Source: Phoronis australis
Lineage: Eukaryota > Phoronida > Phoronidae
Length of the DNA: 64,000 bases
NCBI GenBank assembly: GCA_002633005.1
Contig: NMRA01000311.1
Coordinates: 73,839 to 137,838, forward strand
Direction of reading: 5' to 3'
Below are positions 55,891 through 64,000 of this stretch, one piece after another. The position numbers and the translations under genes are program-made. Below the pieces are notes generated by a model. It saw only the letters and a program-made list of their open reading frames with translations, did no database searches and was not told where the DNA came from. Position 1 is the first letter of the stretch; each line of letters starts with the position of its first letter.

Positions 55891-58350
55891 TTCGAGTACG
55901 GATCATGTATTAGTTATGGGGTAGGTACTTCTTGGATCCTTATAACATCTTCTAACCATGTAATAAGGGTTAACAACAAGTGAGAGAAGGACTTTAAGAA
56001 TGGATTAACTGAAGCACAAATAATCCAATTTAAGACATGCCCACTTTCCAATACACAACACTGTTCCATTAAGATCAATCAGATACTTAGCCCTCTTTTG
56101 TGCAGTGGTATACACAAGTCAAGTCCCCTTATTGTGTTGCTTAATCAGGCTGGTACATATCAACAAAAGAACAGCAGTTGCAAGTCACATTATTTTTCAT
56201 ATCTTACATTGTAGTTAAGCAGATTTTTACCATTGAAATTATGAAAAAGTTCAATTTTCAATGATGGGTTCAGTTTTTATAGTGCCTACTGTCTAAAATG
56301 GACAGGAAAGAATGTTTGCCATGAACAGGTTGTGGTTATCATCAACACCCATCTCTGTTTTCTAATCCCCAAACTAAAGATCTTCTAACTCAGCTCCACT
56401 GACTTGTAGGTTCACCATGAATGCGACAAACTTGAGCAAAAACGCATCGTTTCAGATATAGGTGCATAAGCCTTCAGTAAAACTGTCCTTGACAAAAACT
56501 GTAATGAAAGGAAAGGAATCCGATTTTAAAGGTGCTGAAATAGCAAGCCTGTATATTAGCATTTTTTTATCAATGACCATTCCTAATCCATGTAATTGAT
56601 ATTAAAATCTCATTTTATGGTCAGGTGAAATAAGAGGCTTTGCACTCTAGTGGACGTCAGAAAGCGTGAACTGTTCACCCCAGAGTATCCATCCTCGGCA
56701 TATTCAAAGGTTTGTTGGCGCCGTCACAGATTGCAGTGAGCTTAGTCGCTATTCATGGGGTTAGTTGAACATGTTGGATGAGGTAATGACGATTGTAAAT
56801 CAACACGAGTTTCAAAGTTAAAAAACAGACAACATGACTTTTTAAAATTAAAAAGTAAATGGTATCCGACTTTGAATTTTTGATATTGATGCATTATAAA
56901 GAAACTAGTGAATAAGTTTTCTTCAACATTACATCTAAGCCACGAGTGTTAATTTGTGAGTTGATTAGCGGGAGGGTTAGTCACAGTCTGGCTTTGGCTG
57001 CTTAGTCGTTAGGGCAACAAACCCCAAATGTTAGCGTAAGAGTTGTCTCATGCATTTGTTATTTGTTTTTCTTTCAAAGTTCAAATGTGTTGCAAGGATT
57101 GCTCGCACATTCGTCCTTTCATGAAAATAAAGAGTTATTTCAAAATGATTACCATAGCTAGTTGCAAATGTCGTTTTAATTTGATGTTTTACAGGTAAGT
57201 TAACACCTGCATTGTCATTAATTTACATTGTTCGTGATTTTGACAAAGAATACGCACAAACTTGCATCAAACTTGGCAGGTCGTCAGTGAGTTCTGTAAA
57301 TGGTCCACATGTTAAAGGCACAGTTTGGTGATGACATGATTCATTTACCTGGAGGCTATTCAGCATTCATATGTGTTTCTGTAATGATATGTACTTTGAC
57401 TGCCTTGTCTGCAGAAAATAGCTGCAGAAAATGTTGCACATTTATTGTTTTAACACATGTGTCTTTCTCAGTCGCTTGACCATCAGTTGAAAAAGCTCAT
57501 TGTTTTGAATATTTTCATACTGTGTTAAAATTACCCATTAATTGTTTCTATTGTGTTAAACTGTCAGTTTGTACTGGCTTGTGTTTTTCCATCAAATAGT
57601 TTTCATTGTTGCTGTCACCAGTAACAAGTCACAATTATTAACCTTTCATTTCAAAAGTCATCAAACTGTGAACAACGTCACAAAAGTGTCAGGGGCACTG
57701 CTACCATTGCCAAATTTGCACATACTTTGACAAAAATTAGCAAATGAGTTTTCAATTGGAAGTTTTATTGTTCAAAACTTTTCTGTGAATTAGGCAATAA
57801 CAAATTTTTCGAAGTTCATATATACCATAAAATCGTTAGTTTTTCAAATATGACTCGTGAAGTATCACGTCTGCTTGTAATGAGCAGCCTTTGGTAATAA
57901 CTTGACTACCAAGACAAGGATGGGCGATGCAACCTATTTTAGGCTCATCGGAAGTTGTCACTGTATAATGACGCGTCTATGTTATTTCATAGTCGAAAAG
58001 TGGATCACAATAAGAACTGTCAAAACTTTTGTCAAAATCAAACTTTTTGACATGGTTTGCATGTCCTAGACAAACATGACCAACTAGGGTAGTAATTCTT
58101 CTATGAGCAATGTTGAAAAAAAAATTAGAGTAATTTTGTTATTTACATTGATTACATAACGGTTAAGTATTTGTTTTTATGCAAGTGTTCTTGAATTCCG
58201 GCAGAATTTTAAATGTTTTGGAATGTTTACGTTTAGCCATTGGTTTGCTTGCAGCTTTTTATTTTTTGATTCTTGACAAAATTTTATGCAATTATTTTTC
58301 AAATCGTTAAGTGAAATGCTTAGAACAAAAATGACGTATTACTGACATTC
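55891..58350. other. Non-coding stretch right of the gap
   Basis: AT-rich; no exon with recognisable similarity. If the gap holds a promoter, this would be first-intron sequence. Confidence 0.45.
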
Positions 58351-58619
58351 TACACTACAAGCCAAAAGTATTCAGACAAAATGACCCATAATTGTCATTG
58401 TCATGGTTGGGCTGAAACCAAGTTCATTATGAGATTGGTTTTCTATCCAGACTCCGAAAGAAGGGAAATTAACACAAAAGTTAGTAAGGAGGCAAAACCA
58501 TTCTATAATTATAATTTTGTCCTCATAGTAATTATTGCCAGTCATTTTTGATCTAAACTGAATTTGCCTTCGTGATGGGGAAACTGTATTTTGTCTGATT
58601 ACTTTTGTCTTGTACTGTA
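58351..58619. mobile_element. Tc1/mariner-like MITE, copy 1
   Basis: The left end CACTACAAGCCAAAAGTATT and the complemented right end CAGTACAAGACAAAAGTAAT are inverted and bounded by TA. The CAAAAGTATTCAGACAAAAT terminal type is common in Tc1-like elements. At 0.27 kb there is no transposase; the long minus-strand open frame across it is chance. Confidence 0.8.
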
Positions 58620-59317
58620 TCTTATGGTATACTGAACAAAGTCTTACATTAGGTTTACCTACACCAGGTGTGATCCTCAATGTTGTAACCTGCCAATCAA
58701 GTCTCATTGAAAATTGAAGTTTATTCAATTTCATAAGCAGGTGTGTGCTGGAATTTGAATAATGAAGCCTCTTATGGAAACAGTGACTGCTGTTGTATAA
58801 ATACGTTGAGGTGTGTATGATTGTAACTGAGTTGTGTTTAGTTTGTACACACACTATAACATTAGAGGATATAAATTCATTGTATAACATTAGTGTTGTC
58901 CATGTTTCAATTTATTACAAATTAAGAAGAACTTGTTGAAGATGTTGCACCGGCCTGTTATAAACTCTGCTTCTGGCAAAACTTGACCTTTGATTTAGAA
59001 GACTTCATGCAGTATAGCTCAGGTTTCAAATCGTTCTCTTACTTGACTGAAGTGAATTCTGGACTCAAAATTTGGAAAGAACGTTCGTTTATGGTTTCGG
59101 TAAGAGACTTCCATTTTTGGTGACAGATCATGCAAATTTTCGTGAGATAGCATCTTATCTTTGAAATGATGTTCATGATAACATGAGCTGTCATTTATAA
59201 GATTCTTCAGTTATAGCTTTTGCAAACATCTGTATGGCAATAGGAATATTTTACAGCGCCCCCTGGAAGCCATATGTCACCATGTCAAAATCCCCAGGCT
59301 CCAATCCGTCTTGTGCA

Positions 59318-59628
59318 TACAGCACTTGCCAAAAGTATTAAGACAAAATGACCCAGAATTCCCTGTCATGACAGTTTGGCAGGAGCCGGGTTCATTGTCA
59401 GACTAGTCTTCCTTCATTACTGAGAATTAACAGAGGAAAGTTAGTAAGGTGGCTAAGCCATTTTGTAATGAGAATTTGTCTACATGTGCACATGCATGTC
59501 ACATAATCTCATAGTGAAGTTAGCAGTGAGTTAGAATAGTTATTACCAGGCATTTTTATTGTTTACAGGATTAGCTTTGGTGACTGGGTAAACACTATTT
59601 TGTCAGATAACTTTTGTCTTGTACTGTA
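59318..59628. mobile_element. Tc1/mariner-like MITE, copy 2
   Basis: Same family as 58351-58619: CAGCACTTGCCAAAAGTATT at the left and, complemented, CAGTACAAGACAAAAGTTAT at the right, with TA flanks. It carries an extra internal ~45 bases relative to copy 1. Internal matches include GTTAGTAAGG and ACAAAATGACCCA. Confidence 0.8.
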
Positions 59629-59854
59629 TATGGCTAATCCAATGTCAAAGATGGACAGGTTTGGTTACAGCTTGCTCTTATCTCATCACAAACAGTGGTG
59701 AATAGGGGATTAATTTACAAATGCTTTAAACCTAAAATTTCAAGAAAGTTACTTCCATGGTGTTTTTCAGCTAGCAAAATAAGATTGCTGGATCCTCAGT
59801 TTCTTTAAAATGGGTGATTTCTTAACTGAAATCCCAACTAATATAAATATGCAT

Positions 59855-59927
59855 ACTAAAGACTAAACTGAACTAAAGACTAAACTGAACTAAAGACTAA
59901 ACTGAACTAAAGACTAAAGACTGAACT
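59855..59927. repeat. 17-bp tandem repeat, about 4 copies
   Basis: ACTAAAGACTAAACTGA repeated, the last copy altered. Confidence 0.93.
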
Positions 59928-59988
59928 CATAGCAAGTCATTATGTTCTTGTCAACCATTAAACAGATTTTTTGGCTTTGAATATACGG

Positions 59989-60191
59989 CAGAGGCGGATC
60001 TACAGGGGGTTCAGGGGTTCAAACCTCTCGGGACACGATCCAAAATAAAAATAAAAAAACTCACCAAAAAGAAACGAAATCAGCTGCTAAAGACCACAAA
60101 ATATCTTACACCTTCCTTCCCCTCGGTGCTACGCTTCTCAGATTCGCTCGAGGCCTAAACCCCCTTTACTGAAAACGTAGATCTGCCACTG
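59989..60191. mobile_element. hAT-like MITE
   Basis: The left end CAGAGGCGGATCTACAGGGG and the complemented right end CAGTGGCAGATCTACG are inverted. CAGTGGCGGATC-type ends are characteristic of many animal hAT elements. Flanks ATATACGG and ATAGGGAA do not give a clean 8-bp duplication, so the insertion is old. Confidence 0.7.
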
Positions 60192-60273
60192 ATAGGGAAC
60201 CATCACATGCAGAATCACGGGGACCTAAGAAACACTTTTGTATAAACTATAATGTATTGGAGCACAGAATTAC

Positions 60274-60600
60274 ATGCACTTAACTCGAGTTCACACAAAA
60301 AGCAGAACGGAAAGTGACAAGAATAACTTCGAGTTGGTTTCTAATAGGAAGATTGTACCCCTGGTCTTGGTGTCTGCACTAACAATTGCCTGGCAGTTCT
60401 CAACAAGTCACTGTGAAAATGGTACTTGTTACGCCTGTCTTAGCATGTGTTATAATAAGACAAGTGTATACCTCAAGGATTGTGTGGCATTGAAACTGTG
60501 TGGAACGGTCTGTGGAGGCATTCCTTGTTTGTTTTGTTTAAATTATGGATCGTTCCAGTTCAATCAATTTGACTTTTATATATTTTATATGATGTCGTGA
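60274..60600 (+). CDS. Candidate cysteine-rich secreted-protein exon
   Basis: A 108-codon plus-strand frame. A hydrophobic run (IVPLVLVSALTIAWQF, about residues 29-44) precedes a compact cysteine cluster, HCENGTCYACLSMC through GIPCLFC, spaced C-x4-C-x2-C-x3-C-x10-C-x5-C-x3-C-x4-C-x2-C. Two N-glycosylation sequons (NGT, NKT) fall in it. Upstream, TTGGTTTCTAATAG at about 60336-60349 could be an acceptor, so this might be a terminal exon rather than a one-exon gene. No family is recognised and the C-terminal hydrophobic tail (FYIFYMMS) may be read-through. Chance is possible. Confidence 0.3.
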   Translation: MHLTRVHTKSRTESDKNNFELVSNRKIVPLVLVSALTIAWQFSTSHCENGTCYACLSMCYNKTSVYLKDCVALKLCGTVCGGIPCLFCLNYGSFQFNQFDFYIFYMMS

Positions 60601-62385
60601 AATTTCATTAATGGATATTGTAATACCATCATTATGTAATTTTACTAATTTAGTTATTTTGATAGATGAATACTATATTATTGTTCACATTCATATAATT
60701 GGCGGTAATAATTATATGAATGATTTTTGTGATGTTAAATCAACATGGGTGTTGTTCGCTAGGGAGCAAGTGTTGTTTATGCAGGTCTGCCCCAAGGCAA
60801 TACCTTTTTCACCAACCTCCACAGAATCAAAATGTCTTCCAGAAATGACGCCTAAGAGGGCAAAATGACCACCCGTATGGGCAGCAAGTCCCTAATGTCC
60901 ACTTCTGTGAGAAAGCCAGCCTGGGTTAATTATTCATCATGCCCAGTGGTCAATCTCAGGCCAGCAGTGGTCTGATGGTCAATACTACTGTTTACAGGGA
61001 CTGTCAATGACATCTCAGTAGTGCTGGCCCAAGGGGACATGGATTAACTCCTTAGCAGTCTGTTACAGGTAGTCTGTTGGCTTGTTTATTTGTCTGCTAC
61101 ACATACAAATGGGTTGGGAGAACATAATACAACCTGACTCCAGAACGGCTGGACAGCATTGTTACAGGCATATGTTCCTTTTCCACTCATTACTACTGGT
61201 TCATATGGTTCAGTAAATTTTGACTTCCTACCCCTCCCCCGAGTCAAGTTCATATTTGGGAGAAGGGTGTTGGAAGCAAATGTTTGCAAATTTAGATGCA
61301 ACATTAGTTGTTGATGACTTCTGGTTACTTCAGTGACACTTACCAATGTAGCAACAAGTCTATGCTTCACTAAAGATCTGTTTTGTGTTTTGTATAGAGC
61401 CCTCTGCCATGTTTAAGTCAACAAAATGTTCTCGTACTTTTCTTTTACCACTCCAATAGTGTTTTGAATAAGCAAAATTGTACATCCTCTAGAACATCAA
61501 AGGTGGTTGTATTTATTCAAAAAAATTAAAGCTTATTTTACACTAATAGTACACTAACCAGAAACTGAAACAGATAATTTAGGAGAGTGTCGGAGTTGTG
61601 AATCTGTTGTCTATAATCTATGGTGCAACAAATAACTCACTAGGACAAGTCAACATACATTCCTTTTGTTCCAGAGAACAATTTTCAAATGCAGATGTCA
61701 CTCTGGTCTATTATTGGGAGCTAGCACAGTTTCTAGTGAACTTATTGAGCTTGTGTCTGGTAAAATAATGAACTGCCTTTACTTAGACATGAAATTATCT
61801 TTTGTAAGGTCCAATCATTTGAATCCCAGGTTATTTTTCCGCAAGTGTTTATAAAGCAGTTCTATTTTTTAACACAAGGTAGAGACTTGTAGCCCACTTG
61901 TGAATATTGTGCCTTGAAAATGCATTGCATAAAAAATTAGCAACTATCAACCCATAACAGTGCCCATTTCCGGAAAGCTGGAGTCTAAAGTAAGTTTATT
62001 CATGCTGTTTACATCACTAGATGATGATGTTTTTGGAATTTCCATAACAAAAGATTTTTAATATAACTTTACTTTGTGTTGTTGTCAGTGTATGTTTTCC
62101 AACCTTTGAGTATACGTGTGTTGTTTCAATACCCTTCTCCTTTTTCGTCCATCAGTTCAATGAGTATTGTTTTTGTTTCTTCAGTACAGTGGCATGTTTG
62201 AATCGTGAGTTTTTCGCCTTGAATTTTTTCATTTTGGTGTGGGATTGGGCAAAGTAGAATCCCATCTTTCCTGGCGGCCATTTTGTTTCTTTGGTCTTCT
62301 ACTAGTCAAGTCATTTTGGTTTATTTGTTTTTTTTGCGATATTTTGTATTAATATCCTTATTATTATTTTGAGAATTCCTGGACA
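60601..62385. other. Non-coding stretch
   Basis: No supported gene. Two short open frames (60611-60868 plus, 61086-61370 minus) lack domain or coding signals. TGGCGGCCATTTTG at about 62272 is another isolated YY1-like word. Confidence 0.5.
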
Positions 62386-62505
62386 AACTCTACGGTATAC
62401 GGTAATAGTCACTGCATTTTGAGAACCAGTTTTCTCCATTGAACAAAACATCAAAGTGGTTCTCAAAATTCAGGACGCTTGTAAATGACTTGCGAATTGT
62501 CATCT
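62386..62505. mobile_element. Diverged copy of the 22.9-kb foldback MITE
   Basis: Contains TTTTGAGAACCAGTTTTC and, about 20 bases later, AAGTGGTTCTCAAAATTC, the same inner hairpin as at 22855-22976. It is flanked by GGTAATAGTC on the left and a decayed right arm. Confidence 0.65.
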
Positions 62506-62809
62506 TATCAAATCACAATTTTCCTTTTTATTGGGAATAGTTTGACATTTCAGAAAGTGTTTATTGATAAGTAAAGCTCGGAGGCTGTTTCACGTTGCTG
62601 ACGGTTCAAATAAGTTTTAGAGAAATCTGATTGTCACAATACTTTTCACAGGAGTGGAAGTAATAGGCTATCATTGCAAAAAATACATACGTCACAGTAA
62701 TTATTAAATTAATGTGTTTGTCAAAGTCATCTGTCAAGCAGACCATTGTGATTAAGCATGTTAGAATCAGCTAAATATATTATGATTAAGTTAAGGTATG
62801 TTATGAGTG

Positions 62810-62867
62810 TATTGTTATGCATTCATGTATTGTTATGCATTGATGTATTGTTATGCATTGATGTATT
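62810..62867. repeat. 18-bp tandem repeat, about 3 copies
   Basis: TATTGTTATGCATT(C/G)ATG repeated three times. Confidence 0.93.
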
Positions 62868-64000
62868 ACATTTTTCTGGTGTCAAAACATTCGTCATGTA
62901 ATTTTCCATTTGTCTTGGCAATGTGTGTTTTTCGAGTAGATGAACCAGAGATTATGCAAATTTAAGACACATTAATGTGACAGAACATTGTGTTTGTGAA
63001 GTGTTGCAAGAACAAGCCCAACCTTTTACCTGTATGTTGGTGAAAAATGAACCTTGTTTCCGGAAGGTAGATATTTCACGCTACATAATCGTGTTTTTCT
63101 ACATGTTAGTGATTACTTGAGAAGTGATTAGGAACATGTTTTGCACTGTTAATATGTCCTGCGCCACTGTTAATATGTCCCGCGCTTCTTGTTTGTTCTT
63201 GTAGTAAGTGTCAAAACCAAAGAATAAGAGAATAAATGTTCTGCATGTACTGTTAGTCTTCCCACCCTTATACACTTGAGGTGAAAAATATGAAAATGAT
63301 AACACAACCAAATTATATGGCACTTAGAATGCGATAGCCCTACTAATCCATTGGCATTAATTTTTTTGCGTCTTGCTCAGAAAATTTGAAGCTAAGATGA
63401 AAATTTGTAGATTTGCAACTTTGAAAACTCACCAGTCACAGAAATATAGTATAAGTGGTTACTCTGTATTTTGCTCTTTTTGTTTTAGTTCCTTGTGCAC
63501 ATTTTAGAGGTGAGTCTTCCCTGGTGATTCATTTACGAATTTTCAACATTTCCACCCACAATCCAGTAATTTTTAAGACAAGTTAGTGCACATTATTATC
63601 CATGGTACATTACACTCTAGGTATCAAAAAACATACGTAAACTATATTAAGCTATGCTCAGCTTAACTGGACAGAGTAATTGGTCTCTGTTGAATGTATT
63701 GAAGGCACTAACTGCTTCCTCGCAACTTTTCTATACATATGCAATCTTACTAAAATGTCCACAGTCACATTGTGAGGTATTTTGCATAATTTTTCTCTAT
63801 GAATTCGAAAAGCATGTCGAAAGTGACTCCATTTCAGAGTTAAAATTTGTGTTGTTTCTAGTTCTACTAAAACATCTAAGTTATATCTCAGGTCTAAGAT
63901 TATGTAATTAGTCTTGTTATTGTACATTAGCAAGATACACAATGTCAATTACTGACCGAGCTAATTAAGTATGCGCATACAGCCTTTGCACTTTCTCTTT
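62868..64000. other. Non-coding end of window
   Basis: AT-rich; no gene, RNA or element that I can support. Confidence 0.5.

Noticed and set aside
58372-58890. 172-codon minus-strand open frame
   Set aside because: It overlaps a Tc1-like MITE, has no domain or coding composition, and ends are set by chance.

Overview
This window is animal nuclear DNA, AT-rich and intron-rich, most likely from a marine invertebrate. Support for this is spliceosomal GT/AG exon structure, a metazoan-style CLC transporter with two CBS modules, animal-type DNA transposons (mariner/Tc1, hAT, THAP/TTAA) and many minisatellites. I cannot fix the species from sequence alone. There are no bacterial-style operons and almost every long open frame is chance or repeat-derived. 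Scaffold gaps are present: one long run of N (54925-55717) and single N bases at 12602 and 31993.

Region 1 (about 1-4200): upstream sequence with a CA-rich microsatellite and a dispersed repeat. That repeat is split by a block made of two tRNA-derived SINE-like units around a 24-bp minisatellite.

Region 2 (4210-25768): one complete plus-strand gene. I could join 16 coding exons with consistent phases into an 856-residue CLC chloride/proton transporter of the ClC-6/ClC-7 type. The gating glutamate, proton glutamate, central tyrosine and two C-terminal CBS domains are all visible. Its introns hold minisatellites, a mariner-like element, several degenerate dispersed repeats and two almost identical 1746-bp elements bounded by CATG. 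Three exon edges (exons 4, 5 and 13) carry tandem duplications of exon plus splice-site sequence, and each extra copy is decayed or non-coding.

Region 3 (25769-28411): the 3' flank, with a three-fold repeat right after the stop. Beyond it are a possible small secreted-protein exon and a 1.66-kb transposon with TTAA target sites, inverted ends and an N-terminal THAP domain, best read as an internally deleted Kolobok-like element.

Region 4 (28412-54924): no confident genes. It holds minisatellites, a 301-bp exact duplication next to an N (probable assembly artefact), a 980-bp inverted-repeat element with an 11-bp target duplication, foldback MITEs, fragments of a dispersed repeat, and a long 26-bp satellite at 50707-51240.

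Region 5 (54925-64000): an assembly gap flanked by ATGGCGG promoter-like motifs, two Tc1-like MITEs, a hAT-like MITE and one cysteine-rich open frame that may be a terminal exon of a secreted protein. The strongest biology is the CLC gene; the strongest genome-evolution signals are the exon-edge duplications, the uneven divergence between the two CATG elements, and the THAP/TTAA element.
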